The notes beneath the pieces are model-generated. The model did no database searches. It was not told where the DNA came from and saw only the letters and a list, made by a program, of their open reading frames with translations. Position numbers and translations under genes: made by a program. Shown in pieces: positions 20,190 to 31,534 of a stretch of 64,000 nt of DNA. Position 1 is the first letter of the stretch. Every line of letters starts with the position of its first letter. Source of the DNA: Tillus elongatus (lineage: Eukaryota; Arthropoda; Insecta; Coleoptera; Cleridae); contig OZ023264.1 in NCBI GenBank assembly GCA_964006375.1, positions 172,830,295 through 172,894,294 on the forward strand, in the 5' to 3' direction.

Positions 20190-22371
20190 AAAAGATGATA
20201 TTCTAAAAATTGGACTGTTCCAATAAATATTGTACCAGTGGCAATATACTATATAGTCTTAAGGGATACTAAATAAACTTAGCAGATTAATGTATAGTCA
20301 GAAAGATTAAAGTAAGTTCCTTTGTGTCTTTCCTTGTGTTAACCTCTTTTGACCGCAGCCTCCCCAGTGCGTTAAAAAGTCACCATGACAGGCTCCATTG
20401 GTGTGAAAAGTGTCCCAGTGTTTCTCCTGCAACAACTTGTAGCGTAGATGTGTGCAGTATGTGTGTGTATGTGCACATGAAGAAATAGTGTGCATTTTCC
20501 GTCCTGCACTTAGTGTTAAGTACTGGACGTATAAAGCCTATTGACGTGGGTGCGTATACATGAGTGTATATGCGCTCGCGTACGTGTGTGGGTGGATATG
20601 TGTGTAAGTTTTAATTTTAGTATATATTTTTAGTAAACAGTGTATAGGGAGATAAAAGAAGATAAAAGAAAAAAAAAAAGAGCCGGTTAGATTAACATAC
20701 TTAAGGCAGGTTTTGCCATTGTGAAAAGCAAGGTCAGATGCATCCTTGTTCATTTTAAAGATTGACAGTGACTGAATGAGCCATTTCTCAAAGACAAAAC
20801 TCTAATAAAAAAAAACATGTCATCGACTAAGAAAAAGGCCACACATGAACCTTATAAGCCACTACAACACCAATGGTCCTTAACGGAACAAGGTAAACAC
20901 CGCACAATTTCAGAAATAAGGTTCGCAAGACACGAATCTATTAGAAACCGCCTAAACGCTTTCCGGTACTAGCGCTGTACTGAAAGCGAGTGATAAACTC
21001 TCAGTTATAATGACGATGGCCCATGAGTCTAGTATATTCTAGGGATTCCCAAACTCAATGTGAACTTTTTGTCAAATGTAATGTTTAGGAGAGAAAGGGA
21101 TGTCACGGCACAGGACGGTACTGGGAAATTGTTAAAAACTGTGTACTGTGTAAGGGACTTTAAACGCAGATAACTCGGGAAATAAGAGAGAACAAAAGGT
21201 ACCAATAGTGTCAGCGTGGATGTAAGACACCAAACTTTATCTATCAGCAGTCGATGTTTTTAAAATAGTTCGGGACTTAATCTGCAAATTCAGCAATTAT
21301 GTTAATCATAGTAAAAAAATAAAATAAATCAAAAATGGAGTTGCTTGTTTTAACCTTGCGTTAGTCGCGTGTATCCACTAGATACTCGAGTTTGTATAGA
21401 AAAGTGGTTTTGAATTTTAGACATTTTGTATCTCACAGATACATGCGACTTTTGCGGTAAGTTTTTTAAATATAGTTTTTGTTTCATGTTTTTGCTATTT
21501 TCAACAGTATAATGAGAAGTTGTTGGATGTGTAAAATTACGCTGTTTAATTTAATTGGCGACTTATAAAAACGACGTTATTTATCATGCGACCATTAATG
21601 TAATGTCTATTATTTTTAGGCAAAGAAATCAATTTTAGGCGTGAAAAGTATGGTTTGAGTAATGAATGAGGATAACAGATTCAAAAGGTTTTGAAAAGTT
21701 TAACAAAATTACTACTAAACTATTTGTGTGTCCCTAGAGATGTTGGGCACGGTAAAAATCTTACAAAACTTGGCGCTTATAATTAACCCGTTCCAAAAAT
21801 GAACTTCTCAACCCAGCAAAATTATATCTCTATGTGCCTAATTTGTAACATTGAAAAAACATGATACAAAACAGAGCAGAGGGACCATTACACAACCGCT
21901 GATGTAATGTAATTCGATACAACCGTGGCTTCTATAGAACCGAAGCGTATATAAATATAAAAGAAATATCTATCTACGCTTTAAATTATAGTAAAGAAAA
22001 TGCAAAGAAATAATGCAGATTCAAATTACATAAGTCATCAAAAATGTATCTTCTCCTGAAAAACGGCAAGGCACGTTCTGAAAACGAGCTCAATTTATAT
22101 AGGGTATACATAATAGAGAGACTCGTAGATGTAGAACGGATTCTACCTAATCGAGATTATCTTTACAGACCTCGGATTTCAAGATTTCGGAGATAAAGCC
22201 TTTTGTATAGGTTTACCTACACACTTTAGCCTGGACATTATGAAATTTATAAGCTTACAAAAGCAAAAAGTTGTAATTACTGTAATGGAATTCTTTACCG
22301 AGTAATATGTTCTTATAGTAGGTTTTTAATCGAGGTATAAAGGCTTGATCTACGTAATGTGAAAGCAAAAA
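20190..22371. other. No gene seen
   Basis: Plain AT-rich sequence with a GT-rich low-complexity patch (about 20455-20610). No supported ORF or repeat boundary. Confidence 0.5.
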
Positions 22372-22418
22372 GTCTGCACGCAAAAAGTGCGTTATGGTAG
22401 TGAATTTTCATAAAAATG

Positions 22419-22498
<80 letters not shown>

Positions 22499-22790
22499 AA
22501 CCAATAACTCAACAATTAACCGATTTTTATTAAACCTTTATCTTAATAACAACTTGGATTATTTCTTTAGCCAGGAAAATTCGACAAGATTTTCCTGGAA
22601 AATTTTGAGTTTTTTTTCTAAAAAAATATCTCCCAAAATTACAAAGCTATTTTTATAAAATTTCGTGGGTATGTTGCCTTTGGAGAGGGCTCAGCACATG
22701 CCAAAACTCAACTTCCTAGGTTTATAAAAAATTACGTACATACATATTTGAAGCATTTAAAGAAAATTCGTCACCATAACGCAAAGCAGG
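22372..22790. repeat. Dispersed AT-microsatellite repeat family, short copy
   Basis: Begins with a CTGCACGCAAAAAGTGCGTTATGG variant of the family end, has (TA)n at about 22420-22496, then the conserved 'ataactcaa..aattaaccga' and 'ccaggaaaat' blocks, and ends with CACCATAACGCA, the inverted end motif. Confidence 0.7.
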
Positions 22791-22814
22791 CATCAAATTT
22801 GTTTGTTTTTGTAT

Positions 22815-24200
22815 TTCAACAACACATAACGAGGGTGCATTCGCCCTGTTCTCCTGGTAGATCTGTTGGGGGCAGCAGGTGGAGGAACTATGGAAGAAAT
22901 CTCCTCTGAGCAGTGCTCGTGCAGATATCTATAAAAGAGAGTGAGGTCACCCACGGCACGTCGGTGGGCAAGGGATGGCAGCTTTTGGTTAGGGTAGGGT
23001 CACCGATGATACATATAGCTCTCTTCTGAATGGAGTCCAGGATAGCGAGTGTAGAAGCAGCAGCGGCCCCCAGATATGGGAGCAGTATTCGAGGTTTGGT
23101 CTTATTTGTGAAGTATATAAGGTATAGAGATTAGCTGGTGAAAAGTATTTGCGAGCCAGGAAGAGGAAAGCTAATTTCTCAGCAGCTGATTCTGCAATTG
23201 ATGTGACATGTTGGTGCCAATTAAGATTCCGATCCACAAAAATGCCAACCAGTGAAAAGGACTCATTACTTTGAATAAGTTGGTTCTTCATTGTTATCGG
23301 TCTAGGGCTGGTGTATCTCTTATGAGATAGAAAGCAAGACTGAGATTTAGCGGAGTTGAATTGTACAAGATGTCAGCTTCCCCGGTCTAATATTTTTTGG
23401 AGATCCACAGAGACAGAACCCTCCATGAGTCTGCGATCCTCATCTAATTGGGCTAAAGATATAGGCTTAGAATATTGTATATTTGAGTGAAGGGTGCTGT
23501 CGTCCACGTAACTATGAACTGGTTTGGATGTGCTAGAGAGGAGGTCATTGATGTGGAAAAGAAACAAAGTAGGGGCTAAAGCTGAACCTTGAGGGACTCC
23601 TGCATTAATTGGATAAAATTTAGAGGAATGACCATCCACAACAGAAATGCTCCGGTTGGAGAGGAAATTTGCTGTCCAGGTACAGAGTTTTGGTGGTAGG
23701 TCATAGGCCGGAAGTTTATTAACCAGCGCTGCGTGCCAACCTGGTCGAATGCTTTGGATATGTCTGGAGCGACAATCTGGGATTCACCGTGTTGTTCCGT
23801 AGACTTGTTCCAAGAATGGGTGACAAAGGAAAGCAGGTCGTCAGTTGATTTGCGCAGACGGAATCGATACTGCCTATGGTTTTTTAACAATTTTAGTAGT
23901 TCGGTGTTTATATACCTTTACATCACTTCAGGCCGGCTAAAAGGAGGTAAATAGGCTTGTAGTTGCTAGTAAACGCTTTTGATCCTTTCTTGGTGTCGGA
24001 TTGTACTCGAGCAGTTTTCCAGTTACTAGGGAATATGCCTCTATTGTAAGATGTCTGAAACAGACGAGTCAGGACAGGAGCAAGTTTTGGAGCGCATTTT
24101 ATTAACCCAATTGCTGGACTTTCTTCAAGGCCAGAGGCTTTCCTGGAATAAGAGAAGAGAGCATCTTTCGTATCTTTTTAGTTTTGAAAATGATATCCGT
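22815..24200 (-). pseudogene. Jockey-like LINE reverse transcriptase, degenerate copy 1
   Basis: On the minus strand, RT blocks appear in order: HRQYRFRLRKSTDDLLSF, IVAPDISKAFDQV, INAGVPQGSALAPTLFL, HSYVDDSTLHSN (the Y-x-DD catalytic box), then GIFVDRNLNWHQHVTSIA and the post-RT LYTLYTSQIRPNLEYCSHIWG. Frameshifts break it into several frames. No endonuclease domain is present, so it is 5' truncated. Compared with the copy at 37.9-39.7 kb, about 180 bp encoding the last 60 residues have been deleted near 22835. Confidence 0.8.
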
Positions 24201-24214
24201 CATTAAATTACCGG

Positions 24215-25440
24215 TATAACCTATATAGTAGAAGCAATGTACCATATTTCGTCAAATAAGCTTTTCGACAATACTCCCAAAAAAGTTTTTTGCATAAAAG
24301 TTTACAAACAATTTTTTCAGAAAACTCGGAAAATATTTTTTTAATAACTTATTAAACATTTATTAGTATGCCCTTCACTTCTGAAACACAAAATACAGGC
24401 GGTTCTATCTGAAACAATTGAGTTACGAGAGTTTGATTTTTTTAATTCAGTCACTATTTGAGAGCACCCGATTCATGACATCTCGATTTTATATGAAATA
24501 ATATACGCAAGAACCTCTATGAATGCGTCCTTTGAGTTACACTCTGATTTTTGTTGGTAAACAGGCCGTATTACAATTTTTGATATGTGCCAAAAATGTA
24601 AAAAGTTGCAAAACAATTGAAATAACTCGGAAACAAACAATATTACAATTCGATGGAAAATGCGAACATGCAATAATATAAGGGGTGTCCGATTTAAAAA
24701 AAATTGTGTCACCGACGACTTATGGGCCAGCCCTGTGATAGTAAAAATATGTTTTTCAAATGTAGCTTAAGACCGTATAATAAACTTATGCATTTTTTTT
24801 CGTCTTTTGTAGAATAACAGTAATATTGAACTTTACCGTATTCATGCGTCACCCTGTATATATTTAAACGGATAGAAACTGAGACTAAACCCGGATATGG
24901 GTCCTAGGGGACCTAGTTCGCCCTAGTTGAAAAAAATCTCTTTAAAATTCAAAAGTCGCGGACTCCCCAAGAACGAATTTCTTGTACGAAAATGTGGCAA
25001 AATTATAGAGAATCATGACTAAAAGTGCTGCTAAAACATCAGAGAAAGTGTCTATTTGAAACGGATTTTCTGGAAATATTTGAGTAAAATCAAGAAGAAT
25101 GACGGTTTAAGCTGAAACTTAAGGACTTGTAAAATACATTTCTTGTAATATTCTTTCTACATAGCTCATATTAGCTTCAGGTTATTTGCCTAAATGTTGC
25201 AAATTTTGAACGGACCTTGGTTTTGGGTACTAGAGACCCAAATTCGCTAAAAGCGCATAACTCAATTTTTTATAGCTAATCATTTAAATTTCGTATGTAC
25301 TTGTTTCTGTAAAGGCAACTTTTGTTTAAAATTTTACTGTCGAAGATACAAAAATTGTCCAGGGGAATATGTAAGAATTTCTCAGAAAACTGGTTCAGTT
25401 GGTCTGGTTAAGGAACTTATTTAATCTATTAATTTACAAA
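24215..25440. repeat. Divergent copy of the dispersed repeat family
   Basis: Contains recognisable family blocks ('accgacgacttatgggccagccctgtgat' region, 'catcagagaaagtgtctattt', 'aatgacggtt') with much divergence and no AT tract. Confidence 0.5.
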
Positions 25441-26522
25441 GTGAACCTTTCTGAGTTTATTTCAAGCTGTATTACATTTAGTTGCGAAGATGCCTAGAGC
25501 CAGCGAGCTTAAGCCGAAGAGCCTGTATGTCCTTTTATTAATATTGACATTTGGATTATCGTAGAACTGTAACACCCTCTATACCTCATTAATTATGCAA
25601 CATATGTGTGTATTCCACCGGGAATAATTTGCGAAATATTGAATCGCATTGTATTTTTTTACTGCAACAAAAAATCAAAACACAAAAATTAACCGATAAA
25701 GTGAGATAGCAATGTGCAGGTATGCAAAACAGCATTATCAGAATATAAATTAAAGTGACGAGAAGCACTTACACATTTTTGCCGAGACAGCACGATGTTC
25801 TGGGGGAAGTTGAGCTAAGAAGTTCTCCAGGTGGTAATATGAGATGAGAATTTTTCAATGAAGGGGAATAATGACATTAACCATAGCTATACCGTCGGCA
25901 AAATTCTTTATAAAGGAACTTCCGAGTAGTAAATTTTCAGTTAAAAACGCGGTTAAACCTAGCCGAGGTGATGATAATCGCATTTGCCAACCTTCTATGA
26001 GCGGGAATAATGAAGTTTTAACGTAACGCATAAAAGTTTGCCGCTTATAATGTTCTGCTTTGTCCGCATTTATTAAAATAATTTAATGATGCAATGCGAA
26101 ATGCTTTTGATGGCGAATGAAAAGCCACAGCATTTGCATTCAAAAGTCTTCTGTAAATTTAACAATAAAGCCAGCAAAATGCGACATTAACTGGGTGAAC
26201 TGAATATCTTTGCCCATAGGCAACGCAAATGTAACGGGTCTCTTATATAAATAGATGATTGTAATGCTGCATAATAGCAATCTTTACTTTAATTGATTAT
26301 ACATTTTAAAGATAATCGTAAGAATAAATTATATCGTCGCTTCACCTGAAAAAATCACACATGTAACAAAATGTACGAATATGACGCAAAAAGCTAGCTG
26401 CGTCGTTAGAAAAACATTCATGTATCTATGTTTATTTATTTGCGATTGACATATAAAAATAAACCTAATAAAAACAGCTAGCCTAATGAAATGAAACAAA
26501 TTGAATAAGAGGAATCCCAGAT
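25441..26522. other. No gene seen
   Basis: AT-rich sequence without supported coding or structured elements. Confidence 0.5.
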
Positions 26523-26642
26523 TTTTAGTGAATTTTTGAGGATATCCCGACTTTTGAATTTTGAAAATAATTGTTTAAATGAACGCTAATTACGCCCCCT
26601 AGAACACAAACCCGGGGTCAGTTTCCATTTTTATATGTATGT

Positions 26643-26715
<73 letters not shown>
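26523..26715. repeat. End of a dispersed repeat copy plus (TA)n
   Basis: TTTAGTGAATTTTTGAGGAT followed by the 'cccgacttttgaa', 'gcccc..gaac' and 'ggggtcagtttc' blocks and (TA)n at 26647-26715, matching the outer end of the family. The Penelope-like element begins directly after the AT tract. Confidence 0.7.
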
Positions 26716-26720
<5 letters not shown>

Positions 26721-26767
26721 CATGCTTGGTTCTCGGGTTAAACCGCGTCCAGAATTTATGGAAACTC

Positions 26768-26802
26768 GACGTTTCGGCTCCTGTTTTGGAGCCATTTTCA
26801 AG
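26768..26802 (-). ncRNA. Hammerhead-ribozyme-like motif, left end of the Penelope element (degenerate)
   Basis: Minus strand: TTGAAAA in the place of the CUGANGA core (C3 and G8 changed), a 6-bp stem II GGCTCC/GGAGCC, then GAAACGTC, which gives the A15.1-U16.1 and C-G pairs of a minimal stem III and cleavage base C17. CTC/GAG can form the start of stem I. The core changes make self-cleavage doubtful. Confidence 0.5.
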
Positions 26803-26914
26803 AGGTAAAGGAAATATGTAAGGACACTCTAAGGCCTCAATCTGCCTACTCCTTAGAGTGATGGACAAAGGTGGGTAAAGGAAATATGTAAGGACACTCT
26901 AAATCCAGTTCACC

Positions 26915-28012
26915 ATGGAAATGGAAAATAATTTTTCTTTGCCTTTCTTAGATGTACGCATCACTAAAAACCCAGTCAGAGGATTTTCTTACACTGTCTA
27001 CCGAAAACCAACCCACACTAATCGGTATCTTAACGCCCAATCTCACCATCACCCATCGCAACTAAATTCCGTGGTTCGAACATTAGTAACACGATCCCTT
27101 AGACTAACGGACAACAACAACAAACAGACAGAATTAAACTTTTTAAGACAGACATTGCTAGAAAACGGATACGACAACAATCACATACTACGAAACATTA
27201 GAAACGCACAACAACAAACCACTACACCACAACAAGAACAAACAGCGTCCACACAACAACACACAGCGTTTTTACCATACATTAAGGGTGTCACCGACAA
27301 AATCAGCCGAATTTTCAGAACCCATAATATCAAAACCGTATTCACAACAGACCAAAAACTATCAAATCTTATAAAAACTCCCAAGGATACGATTCCAAAC
27401 GAATCCCACGGAGTTTACGAAATTCCTTGTTCCGACTGTTCCCGAACTTACGTAGGACAAACAAACAGACGCATCCACAATAGAATATACGAACACACCC
27501 TCGCAGTTAGAAAATCCGACCCCTCATCGGCGCTGGCCATGCATCATATTCATACAGGGCACAAAATAGACTTCGATAATGCCAAAACAATAGCACCGGT
27601 TTACAATTTCAAAACGAGAATTATCCGCGAAGCAATCGAGATTGAAAAACGTCCCGATTGTTTAAATAAGAGAGATGATGGTCTTCGCCTTCCGACTACT
27701 TGGAAACCTATTATATCTTCTTTGCAAACACACAAAAGGGAAATGAATTCCACAGACAATTTTGTTGCATCATTATCCCCCCACTTAATTGCCGGTGACC
27801 CCACTACTTTCACTGATGACGCAACAGGTAGACGAAACGACCTATATAAGACGAGACTTGCAACGAACTGCCAGATCTCTCTGAGGCCTAGGGTTGAACA
27901 CACTGAGACCTCACAGACGATCTCCAGCGAGATTTGGGGAGTAGGCAGATTGAGGCCCCGTAATCGAGCTACAACAACCCAACCTACCTTTATCCACCAC
28001 TCCAAGGAGTAG
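26915..28012 (+). CDS. Penelope-like element: RT thumb region plus GIY-YIG endonuclease
   Basis: 365 residues. The N-terminus has LPFLDVRITK and TVYRKPTHTNRYL, the conserved end of Penelope-type reverse transcriptases. Residues about 165-240 form a GIY-YIG nuclease: GVYEIPCSDCSRTYVGQT, then R and H residues in NRIYEH, and a later REAIEIEK with the catalytic Glu. The fingers and palm of RT with the YxDD motif should lie upstream but are missing, so the element is 5' truncated and the ATG at 26915 is probably not native. The last 25 codons run into the first degenerate 70-bp repeat. The frame has no stop. Confidence 0.82.
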   Translation: MEMENNFSLPFLDVRITKNPVRGFSYTVYRKPTHTNRYLNAQSHHHPSQLNSVVRTLVTRSLRLTDNNNKQTELNFLRQTLLENGYDNNHILRNIRNAQQQTTTPQQEQTASTQQHTAFLPYIKGVTDKISRIFRTHNIKTVFTTDQKLSNLIKTPKDTIPNESHGVYEIPCSDCSRTYVGQTNRRIHNRIYEHTLAVRKSDPSSALAMHHIHTGHKIDFDNAKTIAPVYNFKTRIIREAIEIEKRPDCLNKRDDGLRLPTTWKPIISSLQTHKREMNSTDNFVASLSPHLIAGDPTTFTDDATGRRNDLYKTRLATNCQISLRPRVEHTETSQTISSEIWGVGRLRPRNRATTTQPTFIHHSKE

Positions 28013-28403
28013 GCAGATTGAGGCCTTAGAGTGTCCTTACATATTTCCTTTACCTACCTTTGTCCACCACTCTAAGGAGTAGGCAGATTGAGGCCTTAGA
28101 GTGTCCTTACATATTTCCTTTACCTACCTTTGTCCACCACTCTAAGGAGTAGGCAGATTGAGGCCTTAGAGTGTCCTTACATATTTCCTTTACCCACCTT
28201 TGTCCATCACTCTAAGGAGTAGGCAGATTGAGGCCTTAGAGTGTCCTTACATATTTCCTTTACCCACATTTGTCCACCACTCTAAGTAGTAGGCAGATTG
28301 AGGCCTTAGAGTGTCCTTACATATTTCCTTTACCCACCTTTGTCCATCACTCTAAGGAGTAGGCAGATTGAGGCCTTAGAGTGTCCTTACATATTTCCTT
28401 TAC
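27940..28403 (+). repeat. 70-bp tandem array in the Penelope 3' region
   Basis: The marker AGGCAGATTG occurs at 28011, 28081, 28151, 28221, 28291 and 28361, an exact 70-bp period, with a degenerate earlier unit at 27943 inside the ORF. Inverted copies (about 1.4 units) lie at 26803-26902. Units differ at a few bases only. Confidence 0.92.
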
Positions 28404-28405
28404 CT

Positions 28406-28440
28406 CTTGAAAATGGCTCCAAAACAGGAGCCTAAACGTC
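28406..28440 (+). ncRNA. Hammerhead-ribozyme-like motif, right end of the Penelope element (degenerate)
   Basis: Inverted counterpart of 26768-26802. It carries one further change (TAAAC for GAAAC), so G12 is also lost. Same 6-bp stem II. Confidence 0.45.
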
Positions 28441-28518
28441 GAGTTTCCATAAATTCTGGACGCGGTTTAACCCGAGAACCAAGCATGTCTCACATTAAAG
28501 ACCGCGGAAATCTTTCTG

Positions 28519-28520
<2 letters not shown>

Positions 28521-28601
<81 letters not shown>
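28521..28601. repeat. (TA)n microsatellite
   Basis: About 80 bp of uninterrupted TA between the Penelope element and a Gypsy LTR end. Confidence 0.95.
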
Positions 28602-28606
<5 letters not shown>

Positions 28607-28971
28607 CGTTCTACGGGGTTCTGGATTTGTTGATTACCAAAACACAGCTTTCCAAACTACTAATTTATTATTACCAACTATTTTCCAGCACCAGTGCCAA
28701 CTAAAATATATCTCTTCTCTATTATTAAATATTTCACTATCGCCTTCTATATTCGCTTCCTATAGACCAACACTTACTGCTAACTCGCTTTATACTCTAT
28801 GATCACTTTCACACCACCTTATTCAATACTGAACTAACTTACTCTGCGCACCTCTCGTCTATTTATATCTGTCTATAGAGATTCTAGACGTTCTAAACTA
28901 TTCTACAATACTCTACACCTGTCACGTCTGGTCTATTCTAGAAATGTCATTTCAGAGTGTTTGTTGTGACA
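28602..28971 (-). repeat. 3' LTR of a Gypsy retrotransposon
   Basis: On the minus strand it starts TGTCACAACAAAC directly after a purine tract (AAGAGGGGAGCAG) and contains a TATAAATAG box. It ends against (TA)n. It follows the integrase C-terminus at the right distance. Confidence 0.7.
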
Positions 28972-28982
28972 CTGCTCCCCTC

Positions 28983-29560
28983 TTATATTTGATCGTCCCG
29001 GTCGAATTCTGACATTTCTTGGTATGGCGTAAGTCTGTGCATATGGACCACCTTCATCTTGCTCTTCGGGCTCCTCTGAATGTGATAGACAACGTCATAG
29101 ATCCTTTTGACCACCTTATAAGGACCTTCCCATAATTTCTGTAGTTTCAGTGAGCGTCCCTTGCGTCGTACTGGATTGTAGAACCACACACGATCTCTTT
29201 CTTCAAAACCAGCTGAATTAGCTCGCACGTCATAACGCATCTTCATGCGGTCGCTTTCTACTCGTATATGCATTCCGACAGCAGAGTGGATGGTTTTCCT
29301 TCTCGTCAATATGTCGGGGCTTCCTTCAAGCGAAGTTCTTAGGTGGTACTGGTTCTTCCGTGTAGTTGCTGTTGTTATGATGTTTCTACTTGCACAAATA
29401 TCTCGGCGGGCCCTATTCATCCTTTCGACATCGGCTCTGTTCCAACAAATGTGTTTACTGGCCTTTTTCTGGTTTGGCTCGCAATTACGTGGTCTTTGCA
29501 CCCTTCGTCTTGTATTTCTCTCACACTTTCTTCTCCACTTGCTTCCGGCTGAGTAACTGG
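28983..29560 (-). pseudogene. pol: Gypsy integrase C-terminal region
   Basis: Minus-strand residues SDRMKMRYDVRANSAGFEE, VWFYNPVRRKGRS, LWEGPYKVVKR and KVVHMHRLTPY are the post-catalytic integrase tail of Gypsy-group elements, in order. The DDE core is absent: upstream the sequence changes abruptly to unrelated residues and then to protease. It is therefore a remnant of an internally deleted pol. The plus-strand frames across it are shadows. Confidence 0.8.
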
Positions 29561-29626
29561 GTAGTCTCTTCCTCTCACAGCTCTCTTCACTGGAATGGCA
29601 CTTTCATGGTAGGCGTTGCTATTTTC

Positions 29627-30055
29627 CTATATGGTGATTTTCCGCACTACCAGGTTACTGCCAGGCGACATTATTATTTCTTCACCGCCGATAGTCAGGA
29701 TGTTAGTGCCAAGATCAATTTTAGCGCACTGACCCTGAAGTATGTCCAAGCCAATTATAATCCGGTCTGATATGGCGGCGACTATGTCTCTCTGCTTTGC
29801 CTTCGATGTCCCAATTTGCAGATCGACGTCAGTTTCGCCAAATACCTGTATCCGATCACCACCGGCTGCATTTACTCTGTACGCTCTGTCTGTTTCTCTT
29901 ACTAGCCATCTTGGAACTATGTCGCGGCGAATAATCGTCCTAGGTTCGCCTGTGTCGACGACCATCTGGGCCTTATTACCGCTTACGTATCCGTCTACGA
30001 TGAGAGCGCTGCCAGAATCGCTAACCTGAGAAATGGTTACCGGCCTCAGCTTCAC
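29627..30055 (-). pseudogene. pol: Gypsy aspartic protease
   Basis: 143 residues with VDTGEPRTIIRRD (retropepsin DTG box), a DRAYRVNAAGGDRIQVFGE region and IIIGLDILQGQ, which corresponds to the ILG-D conserved end. It lies between gag and the integrase tail. RT and RNase H, which should follow, are missing. The frame itself is open but has lost its context. Confidence 0.75.
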
Positions 30056-30735
30056 ATTTTAGAGCCCAACATTGGCCCCTTATATGTCCCACCTTGCCGT
30101 TGTTCCAGCAGCGCAAGGCTTTTGTACGGTGAGCTCTTATTGGGTGTTCATGAGACGTCGGCCTTAATTGTTCTGCTATTTTCTCTAGTAGCTGCATGAT
30201 CTTGGATGACTCTGTTTAATTTTCTTCTTGGACTTGGAGACTGCGAACTTTCACATGACTTTCCGACGCTTGCTTTACCACTTCAAACTTCAAAGCATGT
30301 GCCAAAGCATCGTTCCAGTTGTTGTGTCTTGCCATCCTCAGCGCCTGCTGCGTGTCGGTATCTCTGATGGGGTCAATGAAGGCTTGCATCGACAGCTGGT
30401 TGACGCCCTCGTAGCGCAGGTTGCTAGGTGCCAGCCTGCTATGCGAGAGGTCCCGGGTTAGATTCCCGGGCGAGCCAAGTTGACTTTGTCTGGAATATTT
30501 GTAAAATATTGGATGATGGGAAATGAGATGCCGCAGCCAATAATATTGAATAAAAAAAAATCGACAGCTGGTTTAAAAACTCCATCGGAGCTATAGGGTA
30601 GACTAATCGCGTTAGTTTGACAACGTCGGCGTGGAGATGTTGGAGACTTTCGCCTGGTTTCTGACAACGATGTTTCAACTGCAATCGGTACAACTGCAGC
30701 AAATTCAAAAGTCGGGATCTCCCTATTCATAATCT
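30056..30735 (-). pseudogene. gag: Gypsy gag, interrupted by a SINE
   Basis: Minus strand: QKPGESLQHLHADVVKLTRL, then after the SINE AFIDPIRDTDTQQALR and NNWNDALAHALKFEV, a stop, and finally a zinc-knuckle-like CWNNGKVGHIRGQCW (second Cys changed to Asn). This is the capsid and nucleocapsid order of Gypsy Gag proteins. The 5' end and the 5' LTR are missing; similarity stops near 30735. Confidence 0.75.
30402..30559 (+). mobile_element. tRNA-derived SINE with perfect 14-bp target duplication
   Basis: The head resembles a tRNA, with an A-box-like TCGTAGCGCAGG and a B-box GGGTTAGATTCCC, and an A-rich tail (TAAAAAAAA) ends it. ATCGACAGCTGGTT flanks it at 30388-30401 and 30560-30573. It sits inside the Gypsy gag, so it inserted after that element. 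Confidence 0.9.
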
Positions 30736-30739
30736 AGTA

Positions 30740-31530
30740 ATTTATTTTTGATTATCTCAAAACCAGCTTTTTTAGCTAATACTGTTTTTGAACTCATCAA
30801 TTTAATTATCAATAGATAAACATCAGTGCAATCAATTGTATATGAAATTAAATGATGTTTTACAGCCACAGGGGCTTAGGTTTTGAACTGAACCGTTATT
30901 AAAATTGTAATGCTCGCTGCAATATTGGTGTGACGTGGCACTCAAATGTCAGGCGCTTTTTATTTTTACAGTAAAACTAATCGTTACAATTTTTATGTAA
31001 CTCTGAAAACAAGCAGCTGCCTAAATTTGAGTAATCCTTCGAAATAAATGTAACATCTGGTTTTATTCCATTTAATTTTGTTGCATTTAAATTGCAACAC
31101 TTAAAGTGACAGGTCGATATTAACGGAAACACAAAACTGGCCCCAAAACCATATTCCGGAATTTCCACAAATTATTTCAGTGTTGCCATTCAAAACGATG
31201 TATTACTGCAATAGAGACCAATTGCTACTAGTTGTCTGGATGACCACTAGAGGTCTCGATAACCGCATGTACTTAACGCTCTTCTGTTCGTACGTACATA
31301 ACAGACGAATTGTTTATTCCGGTACAAATACAGGAAATTAATTGTCGACATTACATTATTTACAGGATTATATATGTTACACGGATAAATGTGTTTAGCT
31401 GATTGTATCAGCCCGTAATATATTCATCCGTTTTTACTACGGGCTGAATCGATGTGTCCACGTCAAAGCACATGGATATCGCTTGAAGTTCAGATTTCAT
31501 ATTTTCATCTGCAGTGAAACACTTTTCAAT
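30740..31530. other. No gene seen
   Basis: AT-rich sequence. The short minus frame at 30977-31168 is not supported. Confidence 0.5.
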
Positions 31531-31534
31531 GGGA

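Larger units (their letters stand above)
26716..28500 (+). mobile_element. Penelope-like retroelement, 5' truncated, with inverted ends
   Basis: About 105 bp at the left (26716-26820) reappear inverted at the right (28390-28500). Each contains a hammerhead-like fold and part of a 70-bp repeat. Between them is an ORF with the RT C-terminus and a GIY-YIG endonuclease, and a tandem array. AT microsatellites abut both ends. Complex terminal repeats with hammerhead motifs are an established feature of Penelope-like elements. Confidence 0.8.

Noticed and set aside
28011..28403. 70-bp tandem array considered as a CRISPR-like array
   Set aside because: There are no unique spacers; units are contiguous and near identical, and the setting is a eukaryotic retroelement.
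30402..30480. Possible true tRNA gene
   Set aside because: The B box is good but the cloverleaf is imperfect, and the segment is the head of a SINE with an A-rich tail and target duplication.
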